Shown in pieces: positions 1 to 10,326 of a stretch of DNA of 64,000 nt (within the stretch, counting starts at the first letter, position 1; every line of letters starts with the position of its first letter). The DNA comes from Saccharum officinarum. Lineage: Eukaryota > Streptophyta > Magnoliopsida > Poales > Poaceae. Under the pieces are notes generated by a model, which saw nothing but the letters and a program-made list of their open reading frames with translations, searched no databases and had not been told where the DNA came from. Where the stretch lies: contig CM036159.1 in assembly GCA_020631735.1 (NCBI GenBank), positions 21,429,511 through 21,493,510 on the forward strand. The letters are read 5' to 3'. Both the position numbers and the translations under genes were made by a program.

Positions 1-803
1 TTCGACAGCATATGCTATGCTACATCGTATGGATGCATATGATCCCTCCAGACGATTCTCAGATCTTAGCTCCGTACATGACTCCGTGTGGAAATTGCTG
101 CCGCGGCCATCTTTTAACAAATACAGGTCGTATGTACACCGTGGTTTATAATTAGTGTTTCCTAAGTGTATTTGTAGAATATAGAGCTGTGGAGGTTGAG
201 CGATACCTATAAGGTGTTACAAATGCCTAATGCTAATCCTGATTTTGTGGCTGATGCTAAAAATCTGTGGACTATTTACTAACATAGACTGAACTTTCCC
301 TCATTTGGGCCTAACAAATACAGTAGCAGAGGAAGAGTTTCAGATTCAGTCTTAGCTCTCATGGATTAGCAAGCACTAGATATTCTGTACTCAAGTAAAT
401 TGCAAGGTAGCACTGAAAATTTGGTGGACCCTGGGTCTAATACTCTAAGCACAGTCCAGTGCGACCCTACATAGATGCAGGATGCGTGGCGCATGTTTGA
501 ACAACGGGGTGATGCAGGACCCACCACGTATATATGGATTATTTGCATGCACGAACACCATCACCTTGCAGGCTTCTTTTTTTTTCTTTTTTCTTTTTTT
601 TACAGTTGGTTATATATTATTTCATACAACCCATGTGATGAAGTTACTCAAGTTGCTTCTTTTAGCACTAATTGCCTTGCACATCGTGGCTTTACTCAAG
701 TTGTGATTTATAGTTATTCACACGGCACGATATTGCTGGACTATGTCCCTGCGATTGTACTATTCTAGACATTGATGCCTGCGCTTCACTGCAGGTGATG
801 TAA
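1..803. other. Intergenic DNA, no gene recognised
   Basis: Mostly AT-rich sequence with short overlapping ORFs and a T-rich tract near 578-600. The two overlapping ORFs at 475-768 and 482-706 lack any recognisable domain and read through the T-tract, so I do not call them genes. No retrotransposon domain or RNA gene is visible. Confidence 0.6.
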
Positions 804-1235
804 GGCTATCCGCACTCATGGACCTCTATATTCATCCTTTATACGTCTTAGTCAGCAAGATTCTCTCCTCTATACTCAATTCTCTCGCACCCATCCATCC
901 TCTATATCATCCTCTATCCACTGTGGGATCCACTTGTCACTTTATCTAAATATATCCATGTGTGATCTAGTTTTGAAGGATTTATTGAGACGAATTTAAT
1001 GGTGCAATCGAAATTTAATTTGGATTTTTGGTTTGTGAGTTATAGCATTTTTTTCCTTTGTTTAGCTAGTGGGGCCCGCCACTGCCCACTATAGAGTAAG
1101 CACTGTACCACTCTAAATATAGAGTAAGAGAAAAGATAGAGTATCATTTTAGAGTACCCAGTGCAGCAGTTTTTACTTTATATTCATACTCTAAAGCTTT
1201 AGAGTATCCCTTTAGAGTACCCACTGCGGGTAGTC
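804..1235. mobile_element. PIF/Harbinger-like MITE (432 bp)
   Basis: The ends form imperfect terminal inverted repeats: GGCTATCCGCACTC on the left and, on the complement of the right end, GACTACCCGCAGTG. Each end is flanked by the trinucleotide TAA (801-803 and 1236-1238). A 3-bp TAA duplication is the known signature of PIF/Harbinger and Tourist-type elements. The interior has no coding capacity and contains several TAGAGTA/TACTCTA-like words near the right end. The class is inferred from TSD length and TIRs only. Confidence 0.65.
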
Positions 1236-1678
1236 TAAGGTCCAAATGGCCCCAAGAAGGGGAGGGGTTGTAAAAATTTAATTCGTGACAAACTTTAGCT
1301 TAAGTAAATCTATCACACCCCACTTGTGTTTCTTGCCTAAGGACTAAGATTTACACTAACATCAACTCCTCACGACCATCACACTAAATATGTGTTTTTT
1401 TCTCGAAAATGCAGGAGAGCTACGCTTCATTATATTAAGAAGATAATAAAAAGGGGTAAGAACCCATACAACACAACACACTCTACAACTGCTACTGTTG
1501 CTACTGCTAGGAAACTAACGCGCCCGTGATAGAGAAGACACGACCACAATAGACAGGGCGCTAATCACCCGGAGCGAGGGCATCCAAGAGAGATAATCCT
1601 CGAGCCCCCGCCAAAGACCACGACCTTCTGTCATCTTTCGCTACAGCAAGAGCGCCTGTAACACTTGGGGCTACACCA

Positions 1679-2868
1679 TCAAAAACACATCTGGTGTGGT
1701 GTGTCGGTCCAAGCTCCCAGGATTATGAGAGAGTTGATTCCTATTCTTACCGAGTCACTAGCAGCATTGCTCACTCTCTCCCACCACGAGTGAAAGGATG
1801 TTTCTGTGGACTGCAGGGAAAAAGCTTGGAGCCCAATCCGAGAAATGAAGTGGAACCAAAATTCTCTTGCAAAGACACACTGGACTAAGAGGTGATCAAT
1901 AGTTTCTGCAGCCTGATCACACAAAGGGCAGTGCTCAGGATGAGGGAGCCCACGGCGTGCAAGGCGATCTGCTGTCCAACATCGGTTGTGAGCCACCAAC
2001 CAAACAAAGAAGCAGCATTTGGGCAGTGCCCAAGTCTTCCAAATTCTTTAACAAGGCTCAAAAGATGTAGACCCCACAAAAAGTCCCTTATATGCAGTCC
2101 TGGCCGAATACTGTCCATCTGAGGAAAACCACCAAATATATCTGTCTTCAACATCTGGTTGCAAAAGAAAATCAGATAGGACGTCCCATAGGAGGAGGTA
2201 ATCAACAATTACGCCAACCGTGCGAGCCCCTTTTATATCAGAAATCCAAGTCTGGTTGGTGAGGGCATCCTGAACAGTTCGTTGTTTGGTCCTCCTTTTA
2301 GGGATGACAGCGAAAAATGAGGTGCAAGATCTGTGATACATTGTCCATGGAGCCAACCGTCTATCCAGAAAAAGGGTGTTCGCTCCATCCCCAACTTCAG
2401 AGTAAATAGCCACTGCAAAGAAGGCTCTAACTTGCTCTGGCACATGAATTGGAAGATTAGCCCATGGGCGATGCGGTTCTGTTTTTTTAGCCAGACCCAT
2501 TCATTCACAGTGCCCAGCCAAGAGATTTAAGGTGTGAAATTCCTAAACCCTAAGTTCTTTAGGAATACAAACCTTACCCCAAGCAACAAGACAGTGCCCT
2601 CCTTTTGCATCTCAGCGGCCTCTCCAAAGGAACCCACGCCGAATTTTATCCACTGCTTTAATAGCCCAAAGTGGAAAATCAATGGCCATAATTAGATAGA
2701 TGAGCATACCAGTGAGCACAAACTGAACTTACCTTTCTTCCAACCTTGGTCATCAAATCTGCTTTCCAGCCAGGAAGCTGATCAGCAATGCGGTCAATAA
2801 TAGGCTAAATTTGATCCTTGGTAAGCTTCTTCAAAGAGAGAGGCAATCCCAAATATTTGCATGAGAAG
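1679..2868 (-). pseudogene. LINE ORF2, C-terminal part (thumb and zf-RVT)
   Basis: Overlapping minus-strand frames together encode the end of a plant LINE ORF2. The 1679-1999 frame has the zf-RVT pattern: a leading TADRLARRG, then HCPLCDQAAETIDHLLVQC with paired Cys/His ligands. The 2048-2500 frame supplies the preceding linker (FLDRRLAPWTM). Changes of frame between these pieces and internal stops show decay. The region joins the RT part at 5748 once the solo LTR is removed mentally; the KYLGLPLSL-type RT/thumb block lies next to the junction in shifted form. No RNase H domain follows, unlike the second LINE of this window. Confidence 0.75.
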
Positions 2869-5747
2869 TGTCACACCCATTTTTAAGGATAAAATGGAAT
2901 ACACAACCTTACGTGCGCCCAGAGATCAATCACACGTAAGTCGACAAATTAAAGGAGAGTATCATCACTTTGCTTATTACATCACGATAATTAACTCAAA
3001 GTCATTACACAAATGAAGCGGAAAAATTGAAAAGATAACTCTCTCGTGGTGACTCCAATCACAGGTACGCTGACTGGTTGACAACAAGCCTAATACTCAT
3101 CACGATAATCCTCTTGCCAAACCTGTTCATTTGCCCATCCTGATATGTGTGGAGATAGCAAGAGTGAGCACATATCGTACTCAACAAATATAACATGGGG
3201 TATAGTGAGGCTCAACAAAAGCATGACACGGTTTGACTGCATATAGCTTTTAGTTGTCACAGTTTTATATATGAGTAGCGACAAGTTTTGCATTAAATCC
3301 ACCATAAACATATGATCAATGTAAATATGAATAACGAATAACAAAACACATAATAAGTCAATTAATGTTCATATATTCTGTGAAGGTCCAAGGCCGCTCG
3401 TATCCGTGAGTACGACTAGTATACCAGTTTATTAAACTCTACGCAGAGGTATACACTTTCACTGTGAGTCGTGATTACCCATATGCCCGGGATCATGACT
3501 CCCAAAACACTTCCAAGGTGAGCAGGCAGGGTAACACTATGAAGCCTTTCAAAGGTTCGTCTAACAAGTTAGGACCGCTAAGTTTCTGTAACCTGCGAAT
3601 ATAGAGCCCTCCTTCCCTATGGCACATAACCGTAGCCTATACTCATAAGGACAGAAGCCGCACTATACTCATCCCGAGAAACACCCCTTTTGCGTCCTTT
3701 CGGGTAACCTCTAACAAGCTAGAAAAGGTCCTCATACTGAGCTAAAGCCAGAGCCATATAGCCCTCACAGTTGTACTGTAAATCCCGGATGTTCGTCCAC
3801 AGATGAGTCCTTATGGAGAGAAACTAGAGCACCAAAAATAAACCCCATGCTCTAGCCCTCTTTAAACAGTAATAAAAAAATCATCTTTTAGTGTTATTGC
3901 ATATTCCATTAATCATATTACAAGATCATAGTTTATGTTCAGCGCTAGCAAAAGCTACCCAATGCAAAGTCCCATAGGTAACAAGGTATAGATCAAATCT
4001 AGGAAATCCTTAATGGCATTCAAGGTAGACACATGCAATATGATTTTATGTGATTAAAGTGAATAGGACAACAAGGAGATCCCATATTATACTTGCCTTG
4101 ATCAAACTGGTCTTGAAGATCTTGCTCGAGGAAAAACTCTTGATCACCAGCGAATTGTTCACCGTCTAAACTCGATCAACAATAGCAACAACATTTATCT
4201 AAAAGCAATCATGCAAAACAAACAAGACTATAATTAGAACAGTACACCAACAATAATAAAATAAGATGAAAAGTCTTTAAAATGAATCTACAACTCGCTA
4301 GGATCACACAGACGTGAAGATCACGAAAAACAGAGCTAAAACGATAAAGTTATGAATTTACTAAGATTTCCTACAGATAAATAATTACTTTAATACAAGG
4401 TCAAAAATAAAATGCTACAAACCTACTGAACAGTAGCACTAACATGTAGAGCTCGTGAATACGAACCTAACGCTATTTAAACAGGTCAAAACGGAGTTAA
4501 AATGAAGATTTTATGACTAAAACAATATTAGTGGCAAACTTGTAAATAAGTGAAAACATATTTCTGAATTACCGCGATCAAATACGCCTTCAAAAGAAGA
4601 AAACGGATTTGGGTTTTACGTTATGGACTGCGGGTTCGATATATAAAAAGTACAGGGGCTCTTTAGAAAAACTAACAACCGAAAGGGTATCTTATATCTT
4701 CGGTCGTTGGATACAAGATGGACGGCCCAGATCTTATCTAGAGGGAGAGAGAGGAAATCGCCGGCCGTCTACAGTGGACCAACGGCGGCGCCATGGCCGG
4801 AATCACCGAAACCTCGCTGGCGTTCGACGAAACGGCATCTCCGGCCACTATTCGTCAAATGGAAGGTACAGAGAGGGAGAGCAGGACATGGCGAGCTCAC
4901 CACGCACAAGAAGGAAGTCGGATGACGGGCCGAGGGCGGCGGATTCCTGTGAACATGGTAAAGCGAGATGAGTTGATGAGGAAAAAGAAAAGAAGGCTTG
5001 GTAGCTTCGGAAACATGACGCGAAGCTTGGAGGCTGGCTTACGAGATCGGAGACGCAACGAAATCGATGAATCGATCTCAATGGCGGCGGGTAGGGCTCG
5101 TGCTCGCGGCGGCGATGCTCACAAGAGCCACGGCGGCTTCGAGAGGGTGAGATGGAAGTGGAGGGGCACGCGGCTCGGCTTATATAGCCCGAAGGTGCTC
5201 CAAGTAAGGAAGGAGGAGATTGGGAGGTGGATTCAGCGTCGGCGATTTTGGAAAGAGAGATCCGGCGTCGGCGTGAGGAAGAAGGTCCTCCTGACACATG
5301 GGGCCATGGTGTCAGTGACAGGCAGGCGGACGCCGGCGCGCGCGTGAGAGCTGGGCTGCGGCGACTCGGCCCAGAGCGGGAGGGGAAATGGGCCGCGCCA
5401 AACTCTGGCTCGGGAAGGCCGAGCGAGCCAAGAGGAGGCGGGGAAGGAAACGGCCAGCTGGGCCGATGGGCCAGAAGCCAGGAGTGAAATAGAAAGTGTT
5501 TTCTTTTTCTTTTTCTAGTTTTTCAAAAGAATTTCAAATAGATTTTGTATTTCTCTTTTGTATTTTCAAAAAGTGCACACAATACAAAATATTATGCAGC
5601 AGCATGAATGCTCAATCATGTTTCTATCCTTATATTTGATTTTAAATTAATAAAAATTATTATTATTCTAAGTTTGTATGCTCACAAAATTGCATAATAA
5701 ATCTTATTCACCTATTTTAAAATCATACCAAATTTTAGGGTGTCACA
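2869..5747. repeat. Solo LTR of a gypsy-like retrotransposon (2.9 kb)
   Basis: Starts TGTCACACCC and ends GGGTGTCACA, so the termini are TG...CA with short inverted repeats. The 5-bp direct repeat AGAAG flanks it (2864-2868 and 5748-5752), and it sits inside LINE ORF2, so it arrived after the LINE. There are no gag or pol motifs; the several ORFs at 4609-5487 are GC-rich frames without domains. Long LTRs with this kind of end are known for Tekay/Del-type Ty3 elements in grasses; that lineage assignment is inference. A lone LTR with an intact TSD is explained by LTR-LTR recombination. Confidence 0.75.
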
Positions 5748-7952
5748 AGAAGTCAGTGAGTGCACAGGGCAGTAGGTTTTGCACTGCTGCAAGCTCCGCA
5801 TCGCCACATCTGATGGGCAACACATTGCTCTTTTGTAAGTTTGTCTTGAGCCTCGTTGCTTCTCCAAACAAATTGAGGATACCCAAGGTTACAGCAATGT
5901 CACCAGCTTTTGGATGGAGGAACATAACCACATCATCCGCATAAATGGATATTCTGTGATGTAAGTTGCGCCTAGATAGTGGCTGCAGCAAGCCTTCATT
6001 TTCAGCCTTCGAAATCATGTGCCCCAATACATCCATAACTAGGATGAACAACATCGGGGAGAGGGGGTCGCCTTGCCACAGCCCTCGTCGATGTGCAATA
6101 TTGTGACCCGGGATCCCATTTAACAAGACTTGAGTTGAAGAAGAAAATAACAGCCCGCTGATTATATCCCGCCAAATTTGTCCAAAACCGAGCTGCTGCA
6201 ATATCTCAAGTAGGAAGGGCCAGGACACGGAATCAAATGCCTTCAAAATATCCAACTTGAGTAGAATTCGGGGTTGCTTTTGCTGATGAAGGTACCTTGT
6301 TGTCTGTTGCACTAACACAAAGATATCCTGTATAAAACGCCCTTTAATGAAGGCGCTTTGATTAGGAGAGACAATCTGTTGTAGCCTAGGGGCAAGACGA
6401 TTAGCAAGCAACTTTGTTATTAGTTTGGCAAAACTGTGGACCAAACTTATGGGCCTGAAATCCTTGGGTTGTTCTGCACCTTCTTTTTTGGGGAGGAGGG
6501 TGTGTAAGCTGAAATCAGAGTTTCAAAATTTACCATTTTCTTGCTCCATACCGTTGAAATTGCTATCATGATGTCTTCTTTTATAATAGCCCAGCAGGAT
6601 TTATAGAAATGACCTGTGTATCCGTCCGGCCCGGGGCCTTATCTGAAGGTAACTACTGGATCATCCTCCACACCTGATCTTCAGTGAAGGGCTTGTGCAT
6701 TAATTCCCAAATCAGCCAAGTTGATTGTGTGCTCCCTAACTGTACAGGTTCTGGCAGGTTTTCATAAAAATCATCGATGACTGCAGCCTTGCAAATTCAT
6801 TCTCCTGTAATAAGTTTCCCAATAAAATTCTTCCTTTTCCGGTGTCGGGTGTGCATATAGAAGAGTCTTGTATTAGCACCACCATCTTTGAGCTAGCTGA
6901 TCCTTGAGCGTAAGCGAGCCATTGTGCGCTTGAGGCGAGGGCCAAGCTATGCTTCTTCATATTGTTCTTGAGCCATACTTCTCCAGGGGAAAGCTGGCGG
7001 TTGTCTTGGGCGATCTCGAACTGATGCAAAATTTCTCTTGCCAAGGCAAGCTGAAAGCTAACCTGTCCCACCGCCTTATCACTCCAACTCTGCAGGCCCT
7101 TAGTAACAGCTTTGAACTTATTGTTCAGAGTTAAAAAAAGGGCATGGACCAGTAGGGGTTGAAGCCCAAGCTGAAGCAACGGCCTCCTGGAAACCATCGA
7201 GTTTAGTCCAAAAAGATTCAAAGTGAAATCTGGGTCGTCCTAGTTTATTATCTTGGAGACCCAGCAGGAGAGGGCAATGATCAAAATCATCTGAAGCCAA
7301 ACTCTGAAGTAAGTAGTTGGGAAATTTCTCCTCCCAGTCAACTGAACATAACACTCGATCCAATTTCACCAAGGTAGGAGAGTTTTGTTGTTTGACCATG
7401 TGTGCTTGCGACCATGCAGGGGTATCTCTTTAAGAGCCAAATCATTGATAAACCTCCTGAAACGGCCCACCATTGCCCTGTTATAACTGGTATTATTCTT
7501 GTCTTCATCCCTGTAAATTAGATTAAAGTCCTCAGCCACCATCCATGGTCTCGGGCATGCTTCACGAATATCCCGTAACTCCTGTAGAAACTGAATTTTG
7601 TCCTCATTACCTTAGGGTCCATAAACACAAGTCAACCACCACGACTGCCCATTTTCCAGGGAGAACTGAACTTGTACACTATGATTGTCAACCTGCTGAG
7701 CTACAGAAAATCCAATATGACATCTCCAGGCAACCAAGATTCCTCCGCTGGCACCAACAGAGGGGGCAACAGTGAAGTCTGAGAAATCTAAGCCTAGGGT
7801 AGAGAGTATAATTCTGCGGGACATATTTGTGGTTAAGTTTCCTGGATACAAACAATGTCCGACCGAGTTGAATCCACAATAGAGCGTATAGTGTCTTGCC
7901 TGGAGATAGAATTTAATCCCCTAACATTCCAAATTAGAATTTTTGCAGGATC
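5748..7952 (-). pseudogene. LINE ORF2, endonuclease and reverse transcriptase
   Basis: The N-terminal endonuclease is visible near 7950-7600: a WNVRGLN motif and an IQET motif (metal-binding Glu), then GGILVAW. More endonuclease and linker lies in the 7118-7399 and 6736-7221 frames. The RT domain is the 233-codon frame 5743-6444, with SPNQSAFIKGRFIQD, KLDILKAFDSV, QGDPLSPMLF and the catalytic YADD. The domain order EN-RT-zf-RVT is that of plant L1/RIL-type LINEs. The EN and RT parts are in different frames separated by stops around 6450-6730, so no functional protein can be made. The solo LTR interrupts the RT palm/thumb boundary. Confidence 0.85.
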
Positions 7953-8043
7953 CATAAACACAGGTTCGAAAGGCTACCAGCCACACATCAGACTACTAAC
8001 CCAACATTTCAATATCCTCCCCTTGGCCAAGGCTAAATATGTG

Positions 8044-9155
8044 CTTAGTAAAGGGCACATTAAGATATTGTCCTTAGTTGCAAAATTAATCACTATAGCA
8101 AAGCACACGATAACATGCAATCCTAGTTTAGTAGTTTTCACACACAAACAAGTAAGCAAAGACACAAAGAAGGCAAAAGGACAACCGGATTTATCCTGTA
8201 ATCTCGATTGCTAAAATGCAAACCCTAGTCCATATTGGACCTCCAATAAGGTGCGCTCCTGGTCACCAAGTAAGTATATCTTCCTATCATAATTATCACA
8301 ATGTTTGTTCAACTGACCAAAGACAAACAGAGAGTCTCCCATGCCACATATGACTCTTCCAATCAAGGTGTTGGACTACACCCAACCAAAGATAGTGCTA
8401 TGGGACACCGTTGTCACCCGATCGGTCATGATATTGGATCACAAATCAAGGTAGTTATGAGTCATTAAATCTCACAACCTCTACTCGATCCGATCACCAT
8501 GGCGCCCTGTACGCTAAATAGCTTCTCTGCCGAGGAAGAGGGGGTCTCCTCATCTCTTGCACACCGATACGGTGGCACTCCATATCACACAAGGATGGTT
8601 ACTACCTGAAGGCCACCGCCTTCACTAGAAGGTCACATAGACCTCAAGTACTCTGACTCCAACAGGGGATGCATTAGGAGACCCAAACTCAAAATGGGTC
8701 TCCAACCAGATACCTATAGCCTCCAACAGAGTACCTATATGAAAGACCCATTTTGGGTGTTAGGAGAAGCATAACTCAAATCTGAGTATCCTCTCTCCTG
8801 GATACCCATTTACAGAAAGGGTTCTCTTTTGGATCTTGTCGTCGGAGAAGACCTTTTATGGGTATTAAACCCTTTGCCTATAGCACTACCAAAATATGGA
8901 ATGTGTCTTGTATTTTGGGTAGCGGTTGTTGGAGACAATCTAACGATGTCTAACACTATCATACAAGGATTACTCGCATACGTGTGTCTCCAGCCTGGAC
9001 ACATTCAATATGTCTGTAATCGTAGCTTTGATTCCTTCTTCATTTTGACTGAAAACCAGGCATCCCACGTGCTCAAAGTAGTGCCAATCATGGCCCATCC
9101 AACAAACAACAACACACTAAGATTAAATAATTGTGAGACGCAGTAAAATCATCAG
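8044..9155. other. Intergenic DNA with a possible degenerate MITE
   Basis: No domain-bearing ORF is seen. Around 8660-8935 the sequence starts with a CTCCAACAG-like word and ends with a TGTTGGAGAC-like word in inverted orientation, with repeated GGGTCTCCAA/ACCCATTTTGGG words inside. That could be a decayed MITE, but I could find no convincing target-site duplication. The ORF at 8829-9146 has no recognisable features. Confidence 0.35.
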
Positions 9156-9243
9156 CCGACCTTAGCTCAGTTGGTAGAGCGGAGGACTGTAGTGTATTTC
9201 TGAAGAAATCCTTAGGTCGCTGGTTCGAATCCGGCAGGTCGGA
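9156..9243 (+). tRNA. tRNA-Tyr (GUA) with a 15-nt intron
   Basis: A full cloverleaf can be drawn. Acceptor CCGACCT (9156-9162) pairs with AGGTCGG (9236-9242), followed by discriminator A. The D-arm is TAGCTCAGTTGGTAGAGC, which carries the A box, and the T-arm is GGTTCGAATCC, the B box. The anticodon stem GAGGA/TCCTT surrounds CTGTAG, giving anticodon GTA at 9189-9191. The intron is about 9193-9207, directly after the purine 3' of the anticodon. All plant nuclear tRNA-Tyr genes are known to carry an intron at this site. The mature length without intron is 73 nt before CCA addition. The structure shows no disruptive mismatch, so it is probably functional. Confidence 0.95.
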
Positions 9244-9246
9244 CAA

Positions 9247-9255
9247 TTTTTTTTT
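9247..9255 (+). terminator. RNA polymerase III terminator of tRNA-Tyr
   Basis: A run of nine T residues begins four bases after the tRNA 3' end, the standard Pol III termination signal. A second T-run follows within a few bases. Confidence 0.85.
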
Positions 9256-9279
9256 ATTTTTGGCTTATTTTTTCATATC

Positions 9280-9815
9280 CTATTTTGGTTGTTTATGTCT
9301 TACCCAGACTTGTTTCATTATTTTTCATGTCCCCCCTATTTTGGTTGTTTATTTCTTGCCCAGACTTGTGTTATTTCAAGCAAGCTGATGAGCGGCCGTC
9401 ACCATTTTTGGTTGTTTTATTTCTTTGTCAGAATTTTTTTCTTTTTCATCTGTCTGCTTAATTTGCTAGATTCGTATTCATCTCAATTCACGTGTGTCGA
9501 AATAGATCTGTATAAAAATTACTTCCTCGGTTCTAAATTATAAGTCGTTTTGACTCTTTTGATACATTGAATTTGCTATGTATCTAGACATAATTTGAAA
9601 CATAGTAAATTTGATGTATCAAAAAAGTCAAAATAACTTATAATTTGAACCGAAGGATTAGTTATTTTTTCTTAATTGACGTCAATATATATCAATTGAG
9701 TTAAATCAAGTGTAGCTAAACAATGCATGTTTTTTGGTTGTTTATCTCTTGTTTAAACTTGTTTTATTCCAAGCAAGGTGACGAGGGCGGTCACCCTTTT
9801 TTGGTTGCTTTATCG
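9280..9815. repeat. Degenerate direct repeats (TTTTGGTTGTTTAT unit)
   Basis: A block resembling TTTTGGTTGTTTAT, then CTTGCCCAGACTTGT, then TTATTTCAAGCAAG and a GAGCGG/GAGGGCGGTCACC ending occurs near 9283-9330 (partial), 9341-9430 and 9728-9815. A Stowaway MITE lies between the second and third copies, showing that the repeat predates the MITE. Nature of the repeat unknown; no coding content. Confidence 0.6.
9522..9658. mobile_element. Stowaway-like (Tc1/Mariner) MITE, 137 bp
   Basis: Ends CTTCCTCGGTTC and, inverted, CCTTCGGTTC are flanked by TA on both sides (9520-9521 and 9659-9660). The subterminal TAAATTATAAGTCGTTTTGAC is mirrored by GTCAAAATAACTTATAATTT near the other end, so the whole sequence can fold into one long hairpin. 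These are the known features of grass Stowaway elements. Confidence 0.85.
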
Positions 9816-10321
9816 GAGGCACTAGTGCCTGGACGTCCGGCGCCTGCAGCGCGTCTGGACGCAACTCCTAGTCCCAGCAAACCGAACCGTGGCCCAGCTC
9901 CCAGTCACAAGCCCACTGCAGCCCGCCCCCCGCCCGCCTTCGCCCCGACCCCATCCGCCTTCATTCCGTCCCACACGCGCACTCAGCCCCCTCGCCGGTC
10001 ACCCTTGGCCCTCCTCTCTTTGCGCGCAGGCGACACTCAGGAGCTAGGATGAGCAGCTGAGGGCGAGCGCGCCCCTAAGGTGCCCCGACCGCAGCACCCT
10101 CGTCCGCCGGCCCCTAGCGCCCCCATCCACCGGCCCCCGGCTCGCTCCCGGCCAAACAACATAAAACACTTGCAACATGAATACAATATAAGACTAAAAA
10201 TAGATGAAACATTTGAAAACATGTTTTTGCAACATGTGTGTAAACATATGAAACATCCAAAATAAAATACTTACAACTTGCAACATGAAACCACTTGCTG
10301 CAACAACAACTTAAACATTTG
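9816..10321. repeat. Unclassified repeat, left half of the copia target
   Basis: A GC-rich part (9816-10150) is followed by an A-rich stretch built of words such as GCAACATG, GAAACATTTG and ACATATGAAACATCC. The same vocabulary resumes at 23653 after the copia element, so one repeat was split by the copia insertion. The ORFs here (9723-10052, 10080-10265 and others) are low-complexity and lack domains. Possibly a non-autonomous DNA transposon; class not resolved. Confidence 0.5.
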
Positions 10322-10326
10322 GAAAC

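Larger units (their letters stand above)
1395..8032 (-). mobile_element. 5'-truncated L1-type LINE, minus strand, split by a solo LTR
   Basis: Read on the minus strand, the order is endonuclease domain (about 7950-6900), reverse transcriptase (6444-5750, continuing at 2868) and zf-RVT zinc-binding region (about 2000-1680), followed by a 3' untranslated region and a short A-tail seen as a T-run at 1395-1401. The 11-bp direct repeat CTAAATATGTG occurs immediately outside both ends (1384-1394 and 8033-8043), a target-site duplication that fixes the limits. ORF1 is absent: the copy starts about 80 bp upstream of the ORF2 start, the typical 5' truncation of target-primed reverse transcription. Without the inserted LTR the LINE is about 3.75 kb. 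Several frameshifts and stops make it inactive. Confidence 0.85.

Noticed and set aside
475..768. Overlapping ORFs of 97 and 74 codons
   Set aside because: They read through a T-tract, have no domain or splice support, and overlap each other in two frames.
4609..5487. Cluster of GC-rich ORFs up to 184 codons
   Set aside because: They lie inside a solo LTR and overlap on both strands; composition, not coding, explains the open frames.
8658..8935. Possible MITE with CTCCAACAG-type inverted ends
   Set aside because: Ends match over only a few bases and no target-site duplication could be found; kept only as a remark in the region entry.
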